Shown in pieces: positions 1 through 5,919 of a stretch of DNA of 6,269 bases. How positions within the stretch are numbered: the stretch's first letter is position 1; each line of letters opens with the position of its first letter. The DNA is from Deltaproteobacteria bacterium (GTDB taxonomy: Bacteria > Myxococcota > XYA12-FULL-58-9 > JAUUZB01): NCBI GenBank assembly GCA_030590185.1, contig JAUUZB010000274.1, forward strand, positions 1-6,269, in the 5' to 3' direction. A model generated the notes under the pieces. It was not told the origin of the DNA, did not search any database, and worked only from the letters and a program-made list of their open reading frames with translations. The position numbers and the translations under genes are program-made.

Positions 1-2
1 CG

Positions 3-233
3 CAGGACTACGAACCGCCGCCACCGAGCGAGGGTGACGTACCTGGGGGTTGCGCTGGGGTGCCCCCTCTTTCAGGGGGGGGATGGCTCGTGCTGCTGCT
101 GCTCGCCAAGACCCTCCGCCCTAGGGCTCGCCCTCGCAACAACCGGGCGGTGGCGGAGGGAGATCGCCGTAGTCACAGCCGCAACAGACGTCTACGCAGG
201 AGCAACATTGCTCGGCCGCGTCGGCCGGGATAG
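3..233 (+). CDS. Possible C-terminal end of a protein with a DYEPPPP motif and a MYXO-CTERM-like tail (partial at left edge)
   Basis: The frame is open from the left edge and reads Q-D-Y-E-P-P-P-P-S-E-G-D, then a Gly/Cys stretch (GGCAG), then a hydrophobic run W-L-V-L-L-L-L-A followed by a basic cluster K-T-L-R-P-R-A-R. Cys, then a hydrophobic helix, then arginines is the layout of MYXO-CTERM and related C-terminal sorting tails. The D-Y and proline run also resembles the repeats in the convergent radical SAM gene. Against it, the frame continues past the basic cluster to a stop at 231-233, overlapping the convergent gene by 113 bases, which is unusual. A frameshift in the G8 run at 75-82 would move the stop to 122-124, inside the same CTAG as the convergent gene's stop, but that reading loses the hydrophobic tail. 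The protein's function cannot be judged from this fragment. Confidence 0.3.
   Translation, partial: QDYEPPPPSEGDVPGGCAGVPPLSGGGWLVLLLLAKTLRPRARPRNNRAVAEGDRRSHSRNRRLRRSNIARPRRPG
63..79. other. Short G/C hairpin near the convergent gene ends
   Basis: CCCCCT (63-68) pairs with AGGGGG (74-79) around the loop CTTTC. It lies past the stop codon of the minus-strand radical SAM gene and could help end that transcript. There is no T tract on either strand, the stem is only six base pairs, and the GGGGG at 45-49 could compete for the same C run. It may also simply be part of a coding frame on the plus strand. Confidence 0.25.
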
Positions 234-1971
234 CCGGGTCGGCGCAATCGACCTCCGTGCAATCGATCTCGACTGGCGGCGGCGGCTCCACAGCGTAGTC
301 CAGGCCAACGCAACAGCTCTCCTCCTCCGGTGAGAGCGCCGGATCGCTGCAGTCGACCTCGGTGCAGTCAACCGGGTCGGGTTCCACGCCGTACTCAGGC
401 ATGGCGCAGCACTCCGGTGGCGGCGCCTCACCGTAGTCGCAGTCGCAGCAGACGTTCTCGCACGGGTCTGGCTCCACGCCGTACTCAGGCATGGCGCAGC
501 ACTCCGGTGGCGGCGCCTCACCGTAGTCGCAATCGCAGCAGACGTTCTCGCACGGGTCTGGCTCCACGCCGTACTCAGGCATGGCGCAGCACTCCGCCCG
601 GGTCGCCTCCGGGATCTCAGCGGTGCAGTCGACCGTCTCGCACGGCTCCGGGGGCACGCCGTAATCCGTGGTCACGCAACAGGCATCCCGGAGGTCGGCC
701 GGCAGCTCGGCGTCGGTGCAATCGAGGTCGTCGCAGGGCTCGCACCAGGGCACGGCGGTTCCGGTGAGCTCGTAGCAAATCTGATCCTGATCGCCCGGGG
801 GTGGATCGTTCTTATCGAGGGGCAGCACTACCCCACCGCAGCCGGCGAGGGCCATGCCGATGACCGAAGCGGCGGCCGCGACCTGGCCCTTACCGAATAC
901 ACCGGGCCAGCGGGTGGCGAGGCTGGCGACCCGGTAATAGCAATAGGGATCCTCGGAGACGCATTGGGTGACCGCGGCGGCCACACACTTGGCGCCGCCG
1001 CGGCAAGCCCGCCGGTGGCGGCAGCCGCGACAAAAGCCGGTGAGGTCATCCTCGTCGAACTGACGATTGTAGGCGAAGGCCTGCTCGCCGAACCAGATGT
1101 CGGATAGCGATCGCTCGCGCACGTTTCCTTCGAGAAACGGGTCCGACCCACCGCCAAAGGCCTGCATCGACAGACAGCCCTTGATGCCGCCATTGGCCTC
1201 GATACCGATGGCACGCAGACCGGCCTGGCAACCGCCCCAGCGTTGCGGGGTGCCCTTCCAGCTCGTGGCGCGCAGTTGCGAGTCGTACGGTCCGAAGAAC
1301 CCGATGGAGTCGCCGATGCCGACGCTGGGGCCGTCCTCATCGGCGAGCTCGGCGAGTTTCGGGAGTAGCGTCAGTAGATCCCGTGGCCGGATGGCGAGAT
1401 CGCCAGCTGCCATGTTGCCCATCGGCTTGGCGAGCTGACAACGCCAGCGGGCCGCGCCCACCTCATCGGCGACGCGATAGACCTCATCGAGCCGGCGCAG
1501 GTTCAGGGCGTTGACCGTGGTCATCACGGTGGTCGACATGCCGACCTCGCGCAGGATCCGCAGCGATTGGGTGGTGCGCTCGAATGCACCGGCGCCGCGG
1601 ATTTCGTCGTGGATATCCTCCGGGCCGTCAACGCTCACCGCCACGTTGGCCAACCCCGCTGACTTCATGCGGCGGGCGAGGCTTTCATCGAGACGATAGC
1701 CGTTGGTCACCATGTTCGGGATCATGCCCCGCTCACGGATCCGGCAGGCGATCTCATCCCAGTCGCGGCGCAGGGTCGGCTCGCCGCCCGATAGAGTGAT
1801 CACCTCGGTGCCGAGCTCCGCGAGGTCGTCTACCACGTCGAGACACTCGGCGGTGCTCATCTCGTCCGGCCGGGCTTTGCCCGCCGACGATCCGCAGTGT
1901 CCGCAGCGCTGGTTGCAGGCGAGGGTCAGCTCCCAAACGCAGTAGCTGGGCTTCAGATTCCGAACGGTCAT
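121..1971 (-). CDS. Radical SAM/SPASM maturase fused to a lipobox and a Cys-rich YG-x-P repeat tail
   Basis: The 616-residue product probably modifies peptide side chains using a [4Fe-4S] cluster and S-adenosylmethionine. The cluster motif CxxxCxxC is at C19-C23-C26 and GGEP is at 62-65. A SPASM-type auxiliary cluster domain follows: C248, C266, then C314-x2-C317-x5-C323-x5-C329, C337 and C344. Residues 347-378 then form a complete lipoprotein signal: Arg/Lys-bearing stretch, hydrophobic run, and L-A-G-C with C378. The remaining 238 residues hold 36 cysteines, are strongly acidic, and carry eight [DE]-Y-[GA]-x-(x)-P motifs near 436, 466, 482, 496, 512, 526, 558 and 600. Bacteroidetes have a known rSAM/lipoprotein pair whose lipoprotein has an E-Y-G-T-P motif just after its lipid-bearing Cys; this gene appears to fuse such a pair, by inference. 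The ATG at 1971 is preferred over the GTG at 1995 because GGGGAG lies 7 bases upstream. The radical SAM assignment is secure; substrate and chemistry are inferred. Confidence 0.92.
   Translation of the reverse strand: MTVRNLKPSYCVWELTLACNQRCGHCGSSAGKARPDEMSTAECLDVVDDLAELGTEVITLSGGEPTLRRDWDEIACRIRERGMIPNMVTNGYRLDESLARRMKSAGLANVAVSVDGPEDIHDEIRGAGAFERTTQSLRILREVGMSTTVMTTVNALNLRRLDEVYRVADEVGAARWRCQLAKPMGNMAAGDLAIRPRDLLTLLPKLAELADEDGPSVGIGDSIGFFGPYDSQLRATSWKGTPQRWGGCQAGLRAIGIEANGGIKGCLSMQAFGGGSDPFLEGNVRERSLSDIWFGEQAFAYNRQFDEDDLTGFCRGCRHRRACRGGAKCVAAAVTQCVSEDPYCYYRVASLATRWPGVFGKGQVAAAASVIGMALAGCGGVVLPLDKNDPPPGDQDQICYELTGTAVPWCEPCDDLDCTDAELPADLRDACCVTTDYGVPPEPCETVDCTAEIPEATRAECCAMPEYGVEPDPCENVCCDCDYGEAPPPECCAMPEYGVEPDPCENVCCDCDYGEAPPPECCAMPEYGVEPDPVDCTEVDCSDPALSPEEESCCVGLDYAVEPPPPVEIDCTEVDCADPAIPADAAEQCCSCVDVCCGCDYGDLPPPPPGCCEGEP
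391..596 (-). repeat. 90-bp in-frame tandem repeat in the Cys-rich tail
   Basis: Two full units (391-480 and 481-570) differ at one base only, G442 versus A532, a synonymous change in an Asp codon. A third partial unit (571-596) matches for 26 bases. Each unit encodes 30 residues containing E-Y-G-V-E-P-D-P, C-E-N-V-C-C-D-C and D-Y-G-E-A-P-P-P followed by a Cys pair. The unit length is a multiple of three, so gain or loss of copies keeps the frame. Around it, more diverged units of the pattern D-C-[ST], then Ile/Leu-Pro, Cys-Cys, [DE]-Y-[GA]-V-x-P extend over about residues 418-612, so the exact repeat looks like a recent duplication inside an older array. Confidence 0.95.
861..956 (-). other. 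Internal lipoprotein-type signal segment within the radical SAM fusion
   Basis: These bases encode about residues 347-378: two arginines and one lysine, then a hydrophobic alanine/valine/isoleucine-rich run ending L-A-G-C. This is what signal peptidase II recognises at the front of a bacterial lipoprotein, yet here it lies in the middle of a reading frame. I find no ATG, GTG or TTG codon in frame between the last SPASM cysteine and Met373, so a separate lipoprotein could not easily be started here. The segment may act as an internal membrane helix, with or without cleavage before C378. That it marks an old gene boundary is my inference. Confidence 0.65.
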
Positions 1972-1977
1972 GTCGCA

Positions 1978-1984
1978 GCTCCCC
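1978..1984 (-). promoter_or_regulatory. Ribosome binding site for the radical SAM gene
   Basis: On the minus strand, AGGGGAG or GGGGAG lies 7 bases before the ATG at 1971. The in-frame GTG at 1995 has only weak purine content at the right distance. This decides the start and removes eight residues from the longest possible reading. Confidence 0.7.
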
Positions 1985-2013
1985 TGAATAGACACGGTGC
2001 CGGGGATTCTTAA

Positions 2014-2029
2014 TGCAAGCCCCGGACCA
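2014..2029 (-). promoter_or_regulatory. σ54 (RpoN) -24/-12 promoter for the radical SAM gene
   Basis: The minus strand reads TGGTCCGGGGCTTGCA. The σ54 consensus is TGGCACG-R-N3-TTGC-W. The sequence agrees at 11 of the 13 specified positions, including the invariant GG and GC elements at correct spacing. Transcription would start near 2003, giving a leader of about 32 bases that contains the ribosome binding site. Promoters of this class need an ATP-dependent activator bound upstream; none is encoded in the window. Confidence 0.7.
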
Positions 2030-2246
2030 GAATGGGCGGGGAAAAGCCGTGTGATTTAGCGGGTCAGGATCTTCGCGGTCGTCAACTCGCGTTGTTTGTC
2101 GACGTTGGGAGACAGCTGCGAGGTGACTTGCTCGTTGTGGCTCATTGTTGAGCGCTTTTCATGAGGCTCATACCCGCGACCCGGCCTTTGGAGTGGCGCG
2201 CCCTACCCCATTGCCCGTTCGGTTGCGACTGCGCGGTGCGGCTGAC

Positions 2247-2272
2247 TGAACCTCGGCGACCACCGTTCGTAT
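2247..2272 (+). promoter_or_regulatory. ECF-type promoter TGAACC-N15-CGTAT upstream of the membrane protein gene
   Basis: TGAACC (2247-2252) and CGTAT (2268-2272) are separated by 15 bases. The -35 resembles the GAAC core used by many ECF sigma factors and the -10 resembles the CGTA of SigW-like factors. The same two elements with the same spacing, and the same GTT just before CGTAT, occur upstream of the sigma factor gene in this window. The predicted start near 2279 leaves a leader of about 23 bases that still includes AAGGAG at 2282-2287. Confidence 0.7.
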
Positions 2273-2301
2273 GGACCAACGAAGGAGACCGTTGACCGAG
2301 A

Positions 2302-4410
2302 ATGCCCACTCGTCCTTGCCCCACCTGCCGGCGCTTCGTTGTGCCGTTGATCGCCGTCCTCTCCACCGGTGGCGCCGCCTTTGTCTTGGCGACGATGTGT
2401 CAACGTGCCCCAAGGTGGAAACCGTGGCCAACGCCCGTGCCATTGGCTTGGCTCGCGTTCGCACTGGCGTGTGCGTCGCTGGTTGTCTTGGCCCCGCGCA
2501 AGGAGATCCCGCTGCGCCTGGTGAAGGTCGGGCTGTTTTTCGCCGTGTTTCAGGCGGTCATCCACTGGCTGAGTGAGCATCGTGTCCAACGTCTCCTTTG
2601 CGGTCTGATGCCGGAGCAGTTGGCGCTGCCGGACAGTTTGCTGTTGGGGTCCGTGGTGGCCTTGCCGCTCGCCGTCTTGGGGGCCTGGCTCGTGGAGAGC
2701 GGCCGTGGGCGGCGCGCGTTGTTCGTGGTGCTCGCCCTTCGTCCGACGTGGCTCGTTGTTCAGAACCTGCTCGCCTTCCGACGAGGCAACTGGCCGTTGG
2801 TCGTGCTGTCGATCTTCGTTGCCTACATGGTGCTCTCATCAGGCTCCCGCCGATGGCAGCCCCTCCGAGCGATCGGCGCCGGTTCGGTTTTCGGACTCTG
2901 CACATGGGGCTGCCTGTTGGCCTCGCGTCCTCTTGGATTGAGAGGGCTGCCAGTTTACATCGCCCTCGGCGCAGTGGCGTATTGGGCCCCGAGGCTAGCC
3001 GATGGGCTCTACGCGGCGATCAAGAGGAGCGCTCGGTTTGGCGTCCGTACGGCAGCGGATGCCGACCGGCCATGCTGGATCGTGCCCATCGTCACCTGCT
3101 GCTTGGCGCTCGGTTGGTCGTTTTTGGGCGCCACCGACCATCCAGGGCCACGACAAATCGGCGGTGGCGTGTACCTCCTCTTCGTACGACGGGCGCTCAC
3201 CTTGCACACGCCCGAGGACGCGCAGGGTGCCTGGATTGCTGGTGTGGCTCTCGGCCTCATTTTCGCGGTGGCGGCGACAACAGTCGCCTACGGTCTGCAA
3301 CGTCGGCCAACAGGCCGCGCTGCCCAAGCAGGCCTGTCGGTTGCGATGTGGACGGCGTTCTCGGTGTTTCTGTTGGGTGTCAGCATGGGGTACCGCAGTT
3401 TTGGGTGGCCCCTGACGATCGTCGAGGGCATCTCGTATGTGAGCTGCGGGACACCATTTCAGGGATACAGGACTTGGCTCGCGGGTGCGATCGCGAACAG
3501 TCCCATACGGGTCTCTCCATACGCACTCGCCTTCGATGTCCTCGTGTTTTCCGGGCTGATGCATCTCGTCCACGGCGTGGCCTATCGCCGAGCGGCTCAA
3601 CTCGTGTTCTTCTCCTGCTTCGCCTTCACCGCCGTGGCCACCTTGCTCAGCACTCTGCGGGTTGGTTGGCCGGCCCTTGCACTCATAGGGATCAGTGTTC
3701 TCGCCGGCCCGTCGCTGCTTCTCGCTCGCTGGGTCAAACCCAATTTGAAGCTCGAGCGATGGCTCGCATTCTACGTCATCGGCGGCGCGACGTTTCTCGT
3801 CTGGTGGTTTATTGGGCACCGCGTACTGAGTGGCCCGTGGGTCTACACGCTGGTCGGTCGTCAACCGCTGTTCTCGGCGCTCTCAATTTGGCTTCCCCTC
3901 GCGGCTCCGGCCATCGCGAGTGTGTTTGCGGCGTCGGCGCGAATGGCCCCGGGCCGACGGCGCACTTGGCGTCGCGTCGTCATCGTGGGTGCCCTGGCGA
4001 TCGTCGTCCTACCGACCATCGCGTCGTCGGATCTCTGCGGCCTGCTCAACGGCGAGATGAAGGGCCGCATCTGTCTGACCGTCGTGAATCGTGTCGGGCT
4101 TCTCTCAGCCACATACCGCCCCGGTGTTGTCTGTTTGGCGACGGCGTGGGTTCTGGGGCTTGCGTGGCTCGCCGCGCCCCGGGCAAGTCGTGCTGTCTCG
4201 AAAAACAGCCGAGTCGAGGCGCTCTTGGTCGGGGGCGTGTGGGTCGGACTCAGCGCCCTCATCGCGTCCTTTTCAATGTTTGGCCGCCAAACCGGGGTAA
4301 CCCTAGCCGTGGTGATCGCGGTGCAGCTGGCGGCAGTCGCCGTGGCAGCGCTGTATTGGTGGAAAACCCGTCGACCGCTTGCGTCGAGCCATGACTTGCC
4401 AAACGGGTAG
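2302..4410 (+). CDS. Large polytopic inner-membrane protein of unknown family
   Basis: The 702-residue product is hydrophobic along nearly its whole length, with roughly 18-20 likely membrane helices, for example near residues 12-31, 47-63, 112-130, 139-157, 164-179, 190-207, 213-229, 258-276, 311-331, 347-363, 408-425, 432-451, 456-475, 487-505, 525-545, 558-574, 607-625, 638-658 and 666-686. Short Arg/Lys-rich loops separate them. A C-P-T-C motif sits at residues 6-9, ahead of the first helix; two cysteines alone do not prove a metal site. I recognise no transporter, glycosyltransferase or permease signature. The ATG at 2302 is the first possible start, since an in-frame TGA lies at 2293-2295; AAGGAG is present but 14 bases away, longer than usual. 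An ECF-type promoter matching the one before the sigma gene suggests the protein belongs to that sigma factor's response. Confidence 0.85.
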   Translation: MPTRPCPTCRRFVVPLIAVLSTGGAAFVLATMCQRAPRWKPWPTPVPLAWLAFALACASLVVLAPRKEIPLRLVKVGLFFAVFQAVIHWLSEHRVQRLLCGLMPEQLALPDSLLLGSVVALPLAVLGAWLVESGRGRRALFVVLALRPTWLVVQNLLAFRRGNWPLVVLSIFVAYMVLSSGSRRWQPLRAIGAGSVFGLCTWGCLLASRPLGLRGLPVYIALGAVAYWAPRLADGLYAAIKRSARFGVRTAADADRPCWIVPIVTCCLALGWSFLGATDHPGPRQIGGGVYLLFVRRALTLHTPEDAQGAWIAGVALGLIFAVAATTVAYGLQRRPTGRAAQAGLSVAMWTAFSVFLLGVSMGYRSFGWPLTIVEGISYVSCGTPFQGYRTWLAGAIANSPIRVSPYALAFDVLVFSGLMHLVHGVAYRRAAQLVFFSCFAFTAVATLLSTLRVGWPALALIGISVLAGPSLLLARWVKPNLKLERWLAFYVIGGATFLVWWFIGHRVLSGPWVYTLVGRQPLFSALSIWLPLAAPAIASVFAASARMAPGRRRTWRRVVIVGALAIVVLPTIASSDLCGLLNGEMKGRICLTVVNRVGLLSATYRPGVVCLATAWVLGLAWLAAPRASRAVSKNSRVEALLVGGVWVGLSALIASFSMFGRQTGVTLAVVIAVQLAAVAVAALYWWKTRRPLASSHDLPNG

Positions 4411-4421
4411 ACGACGCCACG

Positions 4422-4453
4422 GCAAGAGCACCTGGTCCCAGGCAGCTCTTTGC
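4422..4453 (+). terminator. Hairpin after the membrane protein gene, possible terminator
   Basis: AAGAGC (4424-4429) pairs with GCTCTT (4445-4450). Inside it CCTG pairs with CAGG around a small loop, and outside it GC (4422-4423) can pair with GC (4452-4453) past a bulged T. It sits 11 bases past the stop codon and just ahead of the next promoter, where a terminator is expected. The T run after the stem is only three bases, so termination may be weak. Confidence 0.5.
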
Positions 4454-4454
4454 G

Positions 4455-4480
4455 TGAACCCTTGGCCGCCGGGTTCGTAT
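4455..4480 (+). promoter_or_regulatory. ECF-type promoter TGAACC-N15-CGTAT upstream of the sigma factor gene
   Basis: TGAACC (4455-4460), a 15-base spacer and CGTAT (4476-4480) reproduce exactly the arrangement upstream of the membrane protein gene. ECF sigma factors commonly transcribe their own operon, so autoregulation is the simplest reading. Transcription would start near 4487, which argues against translation starting at the TTG or ATG at 4487-4492 unless the message is leaderless. Confidence 0.7.
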
Positions 4481-4543
4481 ATCTGATTGATGAGCAAATC
4501 TTGTACGCCACGACCGGTTGAGGGAGATTCGCGCCGCTGGAAA

Positions 4544-4572
4544 CCGCGCCGAGTGGTCCGCCCTCGGCGCGG
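4544..4572 (+). other. Strong GC hairpin in the sigma factor leader
   Basis: CCGCGCCGAG (4544-4553) and CTCGGCGCGG (4563-4572) form a perfect ten-base-pair stem around a nine-base loop. It lies within the predicted transcript, 7 bases before an ATG at 4580 and 34 bases before the ATG at 4607. It has no T run, so it is not a classical terminator. It could limit ribosome access to the sigma gene or stabilise the message. Confidence 0.6.
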
Positions 4573-4606
4573 GCGGGTGATGGATCTCCGGACCACGACG
4601 AGGCGA

Positions 4607-5149
4607 ATGGCACAGAGCGAGAGCAGTCTACCCCAGACCGACGATGAGGAGCTCGTGACGCGCTTTCGTCGGGGTGATGAGCTCGCCTTTGCCGAGCTGT
4701 ATCGCCGGTATCAACCGGTCTTCTTCACCTACGCGGCCCGGCGAATCGGTGACCGGGCCCATGACCTCGTGCAGGCGGTGTTCGAGCGGATCCTCAACGC
4801 CCTGCCTTCCTACCGGGGCCCCCGGTTTTTTTCCTGGGCCTATCGTATCTGCGCCAATCTGGTGGTGGACGAGCTGCGGCGTTCGCGACCGGAACGCGGC
4901 TGGACCGTGGCGGACGAGGAGCCCTCGGCGGCGACGCCCGAGGAGGAGCTCATCGCGAGGCGGCGGGCGGTCCGGATTCACCGAGCCATCGCCCAGTTGC
5001 CCGAGTCACACCGCAACGTCTTCTTGCTGGCCCGGGTCGACGGCCTTTCCTACGCGGAGATCGCGGATCTGTTGGCGATCCCCGAGGGCACGGTCAAGTC
5101 ACGGATGTTCAAGGCCGTGCGCGCCGTGGTGAGCGAACCGGAGGAATGA
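4607..5149 (+). CDS. ECF-family RNA polymerase sigma factor
   Basis: The 180-residue product directs RNA polymerase to a dedicated promoter class. Region 2 spans about residues 14-92, with D-L-V-Q-A-V-F at 53-59 and the core and -10 binding stretch F-F-S-W-A-Y-R-I-C-A-N-L-V-V-D-E-L-R-R at 74-92. Region 4 spans about 121-175, with the L-P-E-S-H-R motif and a helix-turn-helix (Y-A-E-I-A-D-L-L then G-T-V-K-S-R). Region 2.2 usually has an acidic residue after the Gln; here it is Ala. The frame extends upstream to 4487, but that part is a basic stretch unlike any sigma domain and contains the leader hairpin, so the ATG at 4607 is preferred. The ATG at 4580 is the main alternative. The gene is followed without a gap by its anti-sigma factor. 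Family is certain; the inducing signal is unknown. Confidence 0.92.
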   Translation: MAQSESSLPQTDDEELVTRFRRGDELAFAELYRRYQPVFFTYAARRIGDRAHDLVQAVFERILNALPSYRGPRFFSWAYRICANLVVDELRRSRPERGWTVADEEPSAATPEEELIARRRAVRIHRAIAQLPESHRNVFLLARVDGLSYAEIADLLAIPEGTVKSRMFKAVRAVVSEPEE

Positions 5150-5883
5150 TGAACGAGCATCTACACGATGACGATTTGATCGGGTTCGAGTACGCGCTGC
5201 TGGCAGCGGACCGTCGAGACGCGGTCTCCGCCCACCTCGAGCGTTGTGCGGCCTGCACGGACAGATTGGCGCGGGTGCGCGAGCGGGTTGACGCCGTGGC
5301 GCCGCCAGCTCAACCACCGCCCGGCGAGTCAACGTCGCTCAGCCGCAGACTCCCTCCCCAGGCGCCGGCGATCCTGTTGCTCATCGGTGCGGTGGCCAGC
5401 GCGGCTCTCGTGATGCTGGAACAACCACTCGCCTGGCTGCCCTTTGCGGCTGGTGCGAGCGCGGTGCTGCTCTGGCACTACCGCTCCATCGCCGACGCAG
5501 ATGCCCGCCTGCGACAGATGGAGTCCAAGAGTTGGCGCGAGGTCCTGCCCCAAGACCACGGGGAGCGTGAGCAAATCGTCACGGGCGTGGTTCTGGCCGT
5601 CTCCTGGGAGCTGCGCCGGTTGGTTCAATCGGTGCGCGGGACGTTGCTCGCCAGCCTGGCGTTGGTCGTCGTCGGGGGGATCGCCATGATCGTTCTCCGG
5701 GATGTTGCCCCCGATGGGGTCGAGTTGCCGGAGGCGCCCCTCTGGTCGGTCATCGGGATCCCGGTCGCCGTGGGCATCTTTTTGGCCGCCGCGGGATGGG
5801 TCGCGATGCGCTTGCGCGTCGTGGGCCGGCGCGCCCAGACCGTGCTCGGAATGATGGCGGCCGCCATGGAAGAAGGTTCCTAG
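5149..5883 (+). CDS. Membrane-bound anti-sigma factor with zinc-type HxxxCxxC motif
   Basis: The product has 244 residues from the ATG at 5149; an ATG one codon earlier (5146) is equally open but sits only one base after GGAGG. Numbering from 5146, the cytoplasmic N-terminal domain (about 1-72) carries H30-x3-C34-x2-C37, the signature of zinc-containing anti-sigma domains that hold the sigma factor inactive. Four likely membrane helices follow, near 74-92, 94-110, 166-185 and 200-223. A charged loop of about 55 residues separates the second and third. Many anti-sigma factors have a single helix, so the four-helix layout with a large loop is less common. The overlapping stop/start codons with the sigma gene imply translational coupling and fixed stoichiometry. 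What triggers release of the sigma factor cannot be read from the sequence. Confidence 0.85.
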   Translation: MNEHLHDDDLIGFEYALLAADRRDAVSAHLERCAACTDRLARVRERVDAVAPPAQPPPGESTSLSRRLPPQAPAILLLIGAVASAALVMLEQPLAWLPFAAGASAVLLWHYRSIADADARLRQMESKSWREVLPQDHGEREQIVTGVVLAVSWELRRLVQSVRGTLLASLALVVVGGIAMIVLRDVAPDGVELPEAPLWSVIGIPVAVGIFLAAAGWVAMRLRVVGRRAQTVLGMMAAAMEEGS

Positions 5884-5919
5884 AGCATCGGTTGCCCACC
5901 TCCCCGGAGAATAGTCAAC

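Larger units (their letters stand above)
1972..2301. other. Divergent intergenic region between the radical SAM and membrane protein genes
   Basis: This 330-base stretch separates two divergent genes. I see no coding frame in it that looks real. It holds a σ54-type promoter facing left (2014-2029) and an ECF-type promoter facing right (2247-2272). An imperfect dyad CAAC-N4-GTTG (2083-2094) lies about 80 bases upstream of the predicted left start site, a usual distance for an enhancer-binding protein. The middle part, about 2100-2240, shows no further signal I can name apart from the palindrome GGCGCGCC at 2195-2202. Confidence 0.6.

Noticed and set aside
391..596. CRISPR-like array
   Set aside because: The repeats are directly adjacent, in frame and protein-coding, with no unique spacers.
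2148..2176. σ70-like TTGAGC-N17-TACCCG in the divergent intergenic region
   Set aside because: The -10 agrees with TATAAT at only two positions, and a much better ECF-type promoter lies closer to the gene.
2995..3864. Minus-strand frame of 289 codons opposite the membrane protein
   Set aside because: Composition is low in hydrophobic residues without a fold signature; it mirrors the real gene.
2598..4394. Long plus-strand frame of 598 codons overlapping the membrane protein
   Set aside because: Its translation is Arg/Ser/Gly-rich with no domain logic and it lies inside the hydrophobic 702-residue frame, a typical shadow in GC-rich DNA.
4487..4606. Upstream extension of the sigma factor from the TTG/ATG at 4487-4492
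   Set aside because: The extra 40 residues are basic and unlike sigma factors, there is no ribosome binding site, and the predicted transcript start falls at about the same place.
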